28,449 nucleotides of DNA from Candidatus Pacearchaeota archaeon (GTDB lineage Archaea > Nanobdellota > Nanobdellia > Pacearchaeales > GW2011-AR1), in contig JAGLWP010000002.1 of assembly GCA_023133375.1 (NCBI GenBank), positions 1 through 28,449 of the forward strand, read 5' to 3'. Below, one piece after another: positions 22,419-28,449 of this stretch (positions are counted from its first letter, which is position 1; every line of letters begins with the position of its first letter). Position numbers and translations under genes: made by a program. The notes under the pieces are model-generated. The model had not been told where the DNA came from. It ran no database searches and was given only the letters and a program-made list of their open reading frames with translations.

Positions 22419-23079
22419 TATAAATAAAATCAATATATTTTTTGTTCTGAGTTTATTTTTAATATTATTCAATATTTTAATAGTATCTGCTCAAACATCT
22501 TATTTTGGTTTTAGTTTAGAATGTTTTCAGGGTTGTGACAAAGAAGTTGCTAATGTAAAAACTCCAATTATGTTGAAGGTAATTATTAAAAATAATCTTG
22601 ATTATTGGATATTGGTTGGAGATAATTCTCTTCTTAAAATATCTGTCAAGAATCCAGATATAAAGAACGGAGAACCAATAATAGAAAATCATCAAAATTT
22701 TTTAGGAAATCCCACATATTTTCCTCCAAAATCTGAAGAAGAAGTTTATATTTCTTTTGATACTTACAATAACTTAGAAGAAAATAATAGAATTGGAGAT
22801 TGGATATTAAAACCAGAATTACATTTGAAAGATATAAAATATTATAAGAATCCATTTAATGAAGAGGTAAAATATATTAGTACAAGTTATAAAATTTCAC
22901 CAATTACTGCAGGAAATCAACTAAAGTTTGAGAGTAAAGCAGAAGATTTAGAAATTCAAACAAGCCCCCTATCTAAAATTATTAATCCGATTAAAAACTT
23001 CTTTAATAAATGGATAGGCTATATTGCGGCAGGAGTAATTATTATTGTTATTAGTTGGTTAGTTACTAAAAGAAAATGA
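22408..23079 (+). CDS. Secreted, membrane-anchored hypothetical protein
   Basis: A 223-residue protein with a clear signal peptide (FFVLSLFLILFNILIVSAQ, cleavage after residue 28 or 29), an extracellular beta-rich domain and a C-terminal membrane helix (WIGYIAAGVIIIVISWLVTK) ending in basic residues. Two cysteines close to the mature N-terminus (LECFQGCDKE) may form a disulfide. It resembles immunoglobulin-like surface domains only in general pattern. It overlaps the gene before it, and the following small frame starts on its stop codon (ATGA), so the unit appears coupled. Function unknown. Confidence 0.7.
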   Translation: MKININKINIFFVLSLFLILFNILIVSAQTSYFGFSLECFQGCDKEVANVKTPIMLKVIIKNNLDYWILVGDNSLLKISVKNPDIKNGEPIIENHQNFLGNPTYFPPKSEEEVYISFDTYNNLEENNRIGDWILKPELHLKDIKYYKNPFNEEVKYISTSYKISPITAGNQLKFESKAEDLEIQTSPLSKIINPIKNFFNKWIGYIAAGVIIIVISWLVTKRK

Positions 23080-23228
23080 TAGAATTAGAAAAAGCAAAAA
23101 TCAATAAAATATTCAGTGATCACTGGCCAGACCATCAACTCCTTTTGTATTGGAGAGATGGTCTGCGTCTTTTTACTATCAAGAAAATATGCTTTAAAAA
23201 ATATGGTGTTTTAAAAGATGGGAAATAA
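23076..23228 (+). CDS. Possible 50-residue protein overlapping the methyltransferase start
   Basis: The frame MIELEKAKINKIFSDHWPDH and on runs 50 codons to a TAA that overlaps the methyltransferase start by 11 bases; its ATG overlaps the previous stop (ATGA). Such coupling at both ends suggests translation. Against it, the same bases hold a perfect palindrome and a strong hairpin, so they may instead be a regulatory leader. No family recognised. If real, it could be a small regulator of the adjacent methyltransferase. Confidence 0.4.
   Translation: MIELEKAKINKIFSDHWPDHQLLLYWRDGLRLFTIKKICFKKYGVLKDGK
23114..23165. promoter_or_regulatory. Palindrome and hairpin before the methyltransferase gene
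   Basis: CAGTGATCACTG (23114-23125) is a perfect 12-base palindrome. CAGACCATC (23128-23136) pairs with GATGGTCTG (23157-23165), and CTCC with GGAG lie inside, giving a long hairpin with a nine-base loop. CGTCTTTTTA follows, so a terminator, an attenuator or an operator for the methyltransferase are all possible. Confidence 0.6.
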
Positions 23229-23967
23229 AATTATTTGTGGAGATGTTTTAAAAGAAATGAAAAAAATTCCAGAAAACAGTGTTCACTTAATCATAACTTC
23301 TCCACCTTATAATGTTGGAAAAAATTATGATTCTCATAATGATAAAATGGAATATAAAGAATATTTAGAATGGCTAAATGAAGTTTGGAAAGAAACAAAA
23401 AGAGTTCTTGTTCCAGGAGGAAGATTCTGTTTGAATATTGCCCCAACAGGAATTAAAGACTTTGTCCCAATCCATCATGATTTCACAAGTCAATTAAGAA
23501 AATCAGGAATGAAGTTTAGAACAGAAATAATTTGGTATAAACAGACTATGTTAAAAAGAACTGCTTGGGGGAGCTGGAGAAGTCCTGCGAACCCCCATAT
23601 TGTTCCATCGTGGGAATATATTTTAGTTTTTACAAAAGGAAAAGATAGGTTGGAGGGAAATAAAAAAGATATAGATATCACTTCAGATGAATTTAAGGAT
23701 TTTTCTGATGGATTCTGGAAGATAAAACCAGAAAGACAAAGAAACGGACATCCTGCTCCTTTCCCAGAAGAATTAATTTATCGTTTAATAAAATTTTATT
23801 CTTACAAAGGAAATACTGTTTTAGATATGTTTAGTGGGACAGGAACTGTTGCGGTTGTATCACAAGAGATAGGTAGAAATTCTATTGGCATTGATATATC
23901 TAAGGAATATTGCGAAACTGCTAAAAATAGATTAAAAGAAAAGAGATATCAAAAGAAATTAATCTAA
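23218..23967 (+). CDS. DNA methyltransferase (N4-cytosine/N6-adenine type)
   Basis: A 249-residue DNA methyltransferase. The catalytic motif IV, TSPPYN (27-32), precedes the AdoMet-binding motif I, LDMFSGTGT (202-210), so it is of the beta order. TSPPY rather than DPPY favours N4-cytosine methylation, though exceptions exist. A target-recognition region lies between, roughly 100-180. The 3' end overlaps the convergent HNH nuclease by nine bases, which makes a type II restriction-modification pair likely. The specificity cannot be read. A palindrome and hairpin upstream may regulate it. Confidence 0.93.
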   Translation: MGNKIICGDVLKEMKKIPENSVHLIITSPPYNVGKNYDSHNDKMEYKEYLEWLNEVWKETKRVLVPGGRFCLNIAPTGIKDFVPIHHDFTSQLRKSGMKFRTEIIWYKQTMLKRTAWGSWRSPANPHIVPSWEYILVFTKGKDRLEGNKKDIDITSDEFKDFSDGFWKIKPERQRNGHPAPFPEELIYRLIKFYSYKGNTVLDMFSGTGTVAVVSQEIGRNSIGIDISKEYCETAKNRLKEKRYQKKLI

Positions 23968-24498
23968 ATTATATTTTTCTAATATTTTTAAAATTTCTTG
24001 AAAGAGTTTTTCTATTTTAGTATCATTGTTTTCTCTTGCTTTTTTTATCATAGTTCTACAATACTTTCCTAAAAACACTGTTGTCCCATATCTTTTCTTC
24101 ATCAAATTATGTTCGCTACAAAGAGTTTGTCCATTCCTCAAAACAGATTTCCCTCCTTGTGCTTGGGGTCTGATATGGTCTGCACAAATTTCATAACCAT
24201 TATGTAATCCCTTACTACAAATTATACACCGATAATTATCTCTCTTAAAAATCTGTTCTTTTATTTCTTTAGAAAATGGTGTAAAAACGTTATGACCTTT
24301 ATATCCCGGTATTCTTTTATAAATTCCTTTTCTAACTTTGATTAGCCATCCTTCCTGATATAATTTTCGTATTGCTCTCCAAGGATCTCTCGCTTTTGGG
24401 ATAAATTGAAATACATAATCCACAACTTTTCCATGCTCTATTTCCTCATTTGGATGTTTTTCAAAAAATTCTTTAATATACTCTGTTACTGTCTTCAT
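23959..24498 (-). CDS. HNH restriction endonuclease-like protein
   Basis: About 179 residues. The N-terminal 65 residues look like a winged helix (YIKEFFEKHPNEEIEHGKVV; WRAIRKLYQEGWLIKVRKGI). An HNH nuclease follows: KRDNYRCIIC (85-94), ADHIRP (106-111), NGQTLCSEHN (122-131), with Cys91/94 and Cys127/His130 as probable zinc ligands and Asp107-His108 at the active site. Convergent overlap with the methyltransferase suggests a cognate restriction enzyme. The frame extends upstream to 24585, but a TATA-like ATTAAAAAC about 27 bases before the ATG at 24498 supports this start. Confidence 0.85.
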   Translation of the reverse strand: MKTVTEYIKEFFEKHPNEEIEHGKVVDYVFQFIPKARDPWRAIRKLYQEGWLIKVRKGIYKRIPGYKGHNVFTPFSKEIKEQIFKRDNYRCIICSKGLHNGYEICADHIRPQAQGGKSVLRNGQTLCSEHNLMKKRYGTTVFLGKYCRTMIKKARENNDTKIEKLFQEILKILEKYNLD

Positions 24499-24627
24499 AA
24501 AAACAGAGAGAGAAATATTGTTTTTAATTCTTACTATCATACAAAATCTTAAAAAACTTCTCATGAGTAACTCCAAAAGAGACACAAATCTTTAAAAATT
24601 AAATTTTTCTTTATAACAATTAATAAA

Positions 24628-24780
24628 ATGAAAAAGTGTATTTATTGCGGTGCAGAAGTTCATGAAAGTTCTGTTGTTGATTTCTGTGAAAAATGCGGAG
24701 TAAATGTATTTGGAAGAAAAATGTTTAACACAATACTTCAAAGGATGAATGACGCAAGGGAAAGCGGGGATATCATTTAA
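24628..24780 (+). CDS. Small zinc-ribbon protein
   Basis: A 50-residue protein starting MKKCIYCGAEVHESSVVDFC. Two CxxCG knuckles (CIYCG at 4-8, CEKCG at 20-24) make a zinc ribbon, followed by a helix (MFNTILQRMNDARESGDII). Small proteins of this pattern are widespread in archaea; the partner is unknown. It lies between the nuclease gene, which points away, and the eL21 operon, 35 bases downstream. Good codon composition and complete zinc site argue that it is real. Confidence 0.8.
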   Translation: MKKCIYCGAEVHESSVVDFCEKCGVNVFGRKMFNTILQRMNDARESGDII

Positions 24781-24815
24781 GATAGTTTTTTAAAGAGCAT
24801 CTTTCTCGGTAAAAT

Positions 24816-25073
24816 ATGGTTAAAAGAAAAGCTATTAGAACCAGAGGAAAGGTACAACTTAGCAAGTACTTTCAAGAATTAGAAAAAGGAGATTTTGTTT
24901 CAGTTACTATGGAGCGGGCAGTTAGGTCTAATTTTCCAAAAAGGGTTCAAGGACGAACTGGCATTGTTGAAGGAAAGAGAGGAAAAGCCTACATGATAAA
25001 GATTAAAGACCGAGATAAAGAAAAAAAATTTTTGATTGAGCCAATACATTTAAAAAAAATAAAGCATCCTTAA
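24816..25073 (+). CDS. rpl21e: 50S ribosomal protein eL21
   Basis: Archaeal/eukaryotic eL21, 85 residues, with RTRGKVQLSKYFQELEKGDF, the FPKRVQGRTGIVEGKRGKAY KOW-like core and the end PIHLKKIK. TTTTTTAAAG at about 24786-24795 is the likely TATA box of this unit. It heads the order eL21-rpoF-DUF655 found in many archaea. The next ATG follows its stop by four bases. Confidence 0.96.
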   Translation: MVKRKAIRTRGKVQLSKYFQELEKGDFVSVTMERAVRSNFPKRVQGRTGIVEGKRGKAYMIKIKDRDKEKKFLIEPIHLKKIKHP

Positions 25074-25077
25074 TAAA

Positions 25078-25383
25078 ATGATAATAAATAAAGAACCGTT
25101 AAGTATGGCTGAAGCTTTTAAATATATAAAAGAAGATGAAACTAGTGAAACAGATGTAATTGGATTTATAAAAAAATTCATAAAAATAAAAAAAGGGAGA
25201 GCAGAAGAACTCAGGAAAAACTTAAAGGGATTAGAATTAATGAAAGTAAAAAACGGACATGTCGCAAAAATAATTGATTTAATGCCTGAAAATGGCGAAG
25301 ATTTAAATAAAATTTTTGTTGATGTAAGTTTAAATGAAGATGAAGTACAAAAAATTATTAACACAGTTAAAGAGTCTAAATAA
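25078..25383 (+). CDS. rpoF: DNA-directed RNA polymerase subunit F (Rpo4)
   Basis: The Rpb4-like stalk subunit that pairs with Rpo7/E and helps in open-complex formation and RNA binding; 101 residues. It is recognised from position and helical pattern: LSMAEAFKYIKEDETSETDV, then LRKNLKGLELMKVKNGHVAK and the HRDC-like end IIDLMPENGEDLNKIF. It sits in the conserved eL21-rpoF-DUF655 order, which supports the call. Five bases separate its stop from the next start. Confidence 0.92.
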   Translation: MIINKEPLSMAEAFKYIKEDETSETDVIGFIKKFIKIKKGRAEELRKNLKGLELMKVKNGHVAKIIDLMPENGEDLNKIFVDVSLNEDEVQKIINTVKESK

Positions 25384-25388
25384 AAAAA

Positions 25389-25925
25389 ATGGAAAAAGAA
25401 GAATATGCAGTCGTACTAGATTACCTGCCAAATGGATACCCCTTAGAAAGCAAGATGATGCCTATAGCGCAGGCTATAGGAAAAAAGAATTTAACACTAT
25501 TGGAATTAGTTCCAAGAAGAGGAGTTTCCTTGCAAATTGGAGAGGAAGCCTACATAGGTGAAGGTAAAAGGGATAAAATATATTATATTCTTGGAAGATT
25601 ACACAGAGAAAAACTAACAGAATCTGCAAAAACAGAATTAGAAGAGTTCATAAAAAAAGTTGTGAATGAAAGAGAAAAAGAATTTATTGGTTTCTTCAAC
25701 AAAGCAGAAGCAATGAACAAAAGATTACATCAAATAGAATTGCTTCCTGGTTTTGGAAAGAAGCATATGCAAGAGATTATAAAACAGAGAGAAGAAAAGG
25801 AATTTACGAGTTTTGAAGACATGAAAAAGCGAATACAAAATTTACCAGATCCTGAAAAAGCTATTGAGAAAAGAATATTAAATGAATTGATAATGCTTGA
25901 ACGAATTAATCTATTTATACACTAA
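25389..25925 (+). CDS. DUF655 protein (HhH nucleic-acid-binding)
   Basis: A 178-residue DUF655 family protein. The N-terminal half is an OB-like beta domain (EYAVVLDYLPNGYP; LLELVPRRGVSLQIGEEAYI). The C-terminal half contains a helix-hairpin-helix (HQIELLPGFGKKHMQEIIKQ), a DNA/RNA backbone-binding motif. The family is conserved in archaea beside rpoF and eL21 and is thought to act in RNA processing or translation, but its function is not established. Here uS13 follows after one base instead of the usual ksgA. Confidence 0.92.
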   Translation: MEKEEYAVVLDYLPNGYPLESKMMPIAQAIGKKNLTLLELVPRRGVSLQIGEEAYIGEGKRDKIYYILGRLHREKLTESAKTELEEFIKKVVNEREKEFIGFFNKAEAMNKRLHQIELLPGFGKKHMQEIIKQREEKEFTSFEDMKKRIQNLPDPEKAIEKRILNELIMLERINLFIH

Positions 25926-25926
25926 A

Positions 25927-26403
25927 ATGGAAGGAGAAAAAAAGTTTAAAGAAAAAGAATATGAAGAAAGGGTAATTAGAATCCTATCTAAAGATATAGA
26001 GGGGGGAATGAGCATTTATGCTGGTTTATCAAAAATTAAAGGAATTTCTTGGACATTAGCTAATGCTCTCTGCAAAGTTTTGGGAATTAATAAAAGAAGG
26101 AAGATTGGTTCTTTGACTGACGAGGAAGTTAAGAAAATTACAGAATTTGTAAAAAATCCAGAAATTCCTGATTATATTTTAAATAGAAGAAAAGATTTTG
26201 AAACAGGTAAGGATAAACATCTGACTGGGGGGGACCTTGAGTTACAGAATGAGTTTGATATAAAAAGATTAAAGAAAATTAAAAGTTATAAAGGTTACAG
26301 GCACAGTGCCGGATTGCCAGTTAGAGGGCAAAGAACCAGAAGCAATTTTAGAAAAAACAGAAGAAAAGGAGCAGGAATTAAAAAGAAAGTAAGGAAACAA
26401 TGA
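25927..26403 (+). CDS. rps13: 30S ribosomal protein uS13
   Basis: uS13, 158 residues. The core GGMSIYAGLSKIKGISWTLA begins the helical domain and RLKKIKSYKGYRHSAGLPVR then GQRTRSN is the rRNA-binding segment; the C-terminal tail is basic. The ATG at 25927 follows the DUF655 stop by one base; an earlier in-frame ATG at 25897 would only add unrelated residues. The stop overlaps the uS4 start (ATGA). It begins the uS13-uS4-uS11-rpoD cluster typical of archaea. Confidence 0.96.
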   Translation: MEGEKKFKEKEYEERVIRILSKDIEGGMSIYAGLSKIKGISWTLANALCKVLGINKRRKIGSLTDEEVKKITEFVKNPEIPDYILNRRKDFETGKDKHLTGGDLELQNEFDIKRLKKIKSYKGYRHSAGLPVRGQRTRSNFRKNRRKGAGIKKKVRKQ

Positions 26404-26894
26404 AACGAAAACATAAAAGATATTCAAAACCAAAAAGACCTTTTGACAAGATAAGGATTGATGAGGAAGCAAAGATAATTAAAGAATTTGGTCTGAAAAA
26501 TAAAAGAGAAATTTGGAAAGCTGAAGCAAGTATTAATTCAATAAGAAAAAGAGCTAAAGAACTTATTTCGTCTGACCCAAAAGAGCAACAGGCGTTATTC
26601 AATAGATTAAAAAAGATTGGCATAAATGTCAATTCAATTGCAGATGTTTTATCATTAGACAAACAGAATTATTTAAAGAGGAGGTTGCAAACAGTCCTCG
26701 TGGCAAAAAGAATGGCGACAACCCCTAAAAGTGCCAGACAATTAATAACCCATAAAAAAGTTCTGATTAATGGGAGAGTTTTGAATAGCCCTTCATACAT
26801 TATTCCAGTTGAATTAGAAAATAAAATCTCTTTAAAAGAATCAAAAAAGAAGGAAAAAGAAGATAAACCAAAAGAGAAGGAGAACGAAAAATGA
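26400..26894 (+). CDS. rps4: 30S ribosomal protein uS4
   Basis: uS4, 164 residues, with the S4 RNA-binding domain in the second half (LKRRLQTVLVAKRMATTPKS followed by ARQLITHKKVLINGRVLNSP). The N-terminal part lacks the bacterial zinc knuckle, as in archaea. A K/E-rich tail follows the S4 domain. It overlaps uS13 and uS11 by four bases at each end, so the three are coupled. Confidence 0.96.
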   Translation: MKRKHKRYSKPKRPFDKIRIDEEAKIIKEFGLKNKREIWKAEASINSIRKRAKELISSDPKEQQALFNRLKKIGINVNSIADVLSLDKQNYLKRRLQTVLVAKRMATTPKSARQLITHKKVLINGRVLNSPSYIIPVELENKISLKESKKKEKEDKPKEKENEK

Positions 26895-27337
26895 ATGAAA
26901 AAAAAGAAACAAAAGAAAAAAAGAAAGATGAAGAATCGTCAAAAATGAGCAAATACCCAAAAAAATCTTTTGAAGCAGTTGTCAATATTTATACGTCATT
27001 TAATAATACAATTGTTCATGTTACTGATATGTCTGGGAGGACTATCACAAAAGTAACTGGAGGCATGGTCACAAAACATGGGAGACTTAAAGCAAATTCA
27101 ACGATAGCTATGTTTATTGCGAAGAGGATAGAAGAAAATGTTAAAGATTTGGGTGTTAAATTATTATATGTGCGGATAAGGTCAAAAACTGGGAATCCTG
27201 TGCCAGGCCCGGGAGCGCATGCAATAATAAAAAGTTTGACAAGGTCTGGGTTTAAGATACTCAATATTCTCGATACAACAAGATTTCCAAGAGGGGGACC
27301 AAAAAAGAAAGGAGGAAGACGTGGAAGAAGACCATAA
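26891..27337 (+). CDS. rps11: 30S ribosomal protein uS11
   Basis: uS11, 148 residues. After a lysine/glutamate-rich N-terminal extension, the conserved part starts at VVNIYTSFNNTIVHVTDMSG and continues through GPGAHAIIKSLTRSGFKILN to the basic end FPRGGPKKKGGRRGRRP. The start overlaps the uS4 stop; a Met at residue 19 is less likely because coupling favours the first. A TATA-like TTTAAATAA directly after the stop begins the next unit. Confidence 0.96.
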   Translation: MNEKKETKEKKKDEESSKMSKYPKKSFEAVVNIYTSFNNTIVHVTDMSGRTITKVTGGMVTKHGRLKANSTIAMFIAKRIEENVKDLGVKLLYVRIRSKTGNPVPGPGAHAIIKSLTRSGFKILNILDTTRFPRGGPKKKGGRRGRRP

Positions 27338-27369
27338 GTTTAAATAACCCTCTCTTGATATTTTATAAA

Positions 27370-28086
27370 ATGGAAATAATAAACCAAAAAGATAACAAAC
27401 TTATATTTAAGGCAAAAATAGATGAAAGTTTAGCAAATGCTATTAGAAGATATGTCGGAGAAATTCCTGTTCTTGCTGTTGAGGAGGTTGAAATCTCAAA
27501 AAACGATTCCCCACTTTATGATGAAACAATTTCCCACAGAATTGGATTAATTCCTATAAAGACAGATAAAGAGATTAATGAAAAAACAGAAGCAAAGTTA
27601 AAATTAAGCGTGAAAAGAGAAGGAGAAGTATATTCTGGAGAATTAAAAGGGGATGTTGAGGGGGTTTATGATAAAATTCCAATAACAATATTAACAAAAA
27701 ACCAAGAGCTTGAGCTTACTGCAAATGTTAGGGCTGGAAAGGGAGATGAACATGCAAGGTTTTCTCCTGGGTTAATATTTTATAGAGGCGTAGCAGAGAT
27801 AATAATGGACAAGGAATTTAGAGGAGAAATTCAAAAGGTCTGTTTAGATAATGAGATAAAAGAAAAAGGGGACAAGATTATCGTGATAGATGACAAGGAA
27901 AAAGAAGTTTGTGATGTTTGCGAAGGAATTTGTGAAAGAGCGAAGAAAAAAGCAGAAACAAATTACAACGATGAACTGATTATTAATATTGAATCGTTTG
28001 GGCAATTAGATGTTAAAGATATTTTTAAGAAATCTATTGGTGCTTTAAGAAAAGATTTGAATGAAGTTTCAAAGAAGATTAAATAA
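27370..28086 (+). CDS. rpoD: DNA-directed RNA polymerase subunit D (Rpo3)
   Basis: The alpha/Rpb3-like assembly subunit, about 238 residues. The dimerisation domain is split around an inserted domain: SLANAIRRYVGEIPVLAVEE and HRIGLIPIK belong to the first half, FGQLDVKDIFKKSIGALRK to the last. Cysteines 158, 181, 184 and 188 (VCDVCEGIC) fit one Fe-S cluster in the inserted domain, as in some archaea. A TATA-like TTTAAATAA just after the uS11 stop lies about 25 bases before this ATG, so it can be transcribed separately as a leaderless mRNA. Unusually, eL18 does not follow; a tRNA-Leu does. Confidence 0.95.
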   Translation: MEIINQKDNKLIFKAKIDESLANAIRRYVGEIPVLAVEEVEISKNDSPLYDETISHRIGLIPIKTDKEINEKTEAKLKLSVKREGEVYSGELKGDVEGVYDKIPITILTKNQELELTANVRAGKGDEHARFSPGLIFYRGVAEIIMDKEFRGEIQKVCLDNEIKEKGDKIIVIDDKEKEVCDVCEGICERAKKKAETNYNDELIINIESFGQLDVKDIFKKSIGALRKDLNEVSKKIK

Positions 28087-28126
28087 TTCTAAAACTTTTT
28101 ATATACAAGAATAAGAATAATTCTAT

Positions 28127-28210
28127 GCGGAGTTGCCGGAGTGGTCAAACGGGACAGACTCAAAATCTGTTGGCTTAGTGCCTACGAAGGTTCGAATCCT
28201 TTACTCCGCA
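28127..28210 (+). tRNA. tRNA-Leu (anticodon CAA)
   Basis: An 84-nt class II tRNA. The acceptor stem GCGGAGT pairs with ACTCCGC and is followed by discriminator A. The anticodon stem ACAGA/TCTGT encloses CTCAAAA, giving anticodon CAA (28161-28163) for UUG. The D arm matches that of the tRNA-Leu at 16937 over 22 identical bases. CTTTTTATATAC at 28096-28107 is a TATA-like promoter element. No CCA or intron is encoded. Confidence 0.96.
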
Positions 28211-28212
28211 TA

Positions 28213-28449
28213 TTATCCTAAAAAACTTGAAATCCCTTTCTGAATTATTAATATAGAAAAAATAACTTTTAGAAATAAGGGAATTGAAACAAATGCAGTT
28301 AAAACCAAAATTATACCAGTTAAAAAGTCAATCCAACTTCCAAAATCTTTTAAAAAACCAATAAATGATTTAGCCAAAAGCGCAACACCAAAAATTATTA
28401 GTACAGAAGAAGGCATGTCAGTTAAAATACTTAAAATAAGAATTAATCC
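28213..28449 (-). CDS. Membrane protein, C-terminal part
   Basis: The frame remains open to the end of the window, so the gene probably starts outside; an internal Met at 28416 is the alternative start. The visible 79 residues are very hydrophobic with three or four helices (VLIIFGVALLAKSFIGFL; FLTGIILVLTAFVSIPLF; VIFSILIIQKGISSFLG). No charged catalytic residues or family hallmark can be seen. Its stop is two bases from the end of the tRNA-Leu gene. Confidence 0.6.
   Translation of the reverse strand, partial: GLILILSILTDMPSSVLIIFGVALLAKSFIGFLKDFGSWIDFLTGIILVLTAFVSIPLFLKVIFSILIIQKGISSFLG

Noticed and set aside
23128..23175. Intrinsic terminator after the secreted-protein gene
   Set aside because: The hairpin followed by a short T-run fits, but it lies inside a coupled frame 50 bases before the methyltransferase start, so I list it as regulatory instead.

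Overview
The window is AT-rich archaeal DNA. It carries both subunits of the D-family DNA polymerase, an Orc1/Cdc6 initiator, RNase P subunit Rnp4, archaeal RNA polymerase subunits (Rpo3/D, Rpo4/F, Rpo10/N) and archaeal-type ribosomal proteins (eL18, eL21, uL13, uS4, uS9, uS11, uS13). Short spacers, many tiny genes, no visible biosynthetic operons and several families common in small-genome archaea suggest a DPANN lineage (Woesearchaeota/Pacearchaeota-like). That placement is inference. Most first genes of transcription units have a TATA-like box about 25-28 bases before the start codon, so leaderless mRNAs appear to be the norm; many downstream genes start within a few bases of the previous stop, or overlap it.

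Layout. 1-2.5 kb: the 3' end of a TctA-type permease, a PurF-like protein with a ruined glutaminase site, and a small membrane protein. Three diverged copies of the permease's last codons lie here, each abutting the stop of a reverse-strand gene. 2.5-9.3 kb: a leftward replication operon, orc1-DP1-HD hydrolase-DP2. 9.3-9.8 kb: a probable replication origin with three TGGAAAAA(A)TT elements, (AGT)8, (ATT)5 and (ATT)10 tracts. 9.8-12.3 kb: small rightward genes, then two convergent coiled-coil/helix-turn-helix proteins. One carries a (GACA)9 tract that could phase-vary it; the other is studded, in gene and promoter, with AACAGCTGTT palindromes. 12.3-15 kb: a 23-bp direct repeat around a frameshifted membrane-protein gene, then a dif-like site next to a xerA-HNH-recombinase-domain operon.

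15-17.3 kb: two small proteins sharing a C-terminal motif, the eL18-uL13-uS9 operon, a tRNA-Leu with the unexpected anticodon AAG, and a solitary 5S rRNA gene. 17.3-21.4 kb: rnp4 plus a NodB-type deacetylase, rpoN, and a MacB-like ABC exporter with a lineage-type extracellular partner. 21.6-24.8 kb: unknown small genes, a probable restriction-modification pair (TSPPY methyltransferase and convergent HNH nuclease) and a zinc-ribbon protein. 24.8-28.2 kb: eL21-rpoF-DUF655-uS13-uS4-uS11-rpoD followed by tRNA-Leu(CAA), then the end of a membrane protein.

The split of the usual rpoD-eL18 neighbourhood, with a tRNA-Leu at each broken end in inverted orientation, suggests an inversion through the two tRNA genes. 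The best candidates for something new are the repeated permease tails, the 10.8-14.9 kb region (repeat-rich regulators, 23-bp repeats, dif-like site, recombinase operon), and the Fe-S PurF homologue without a catalytic cysteine.
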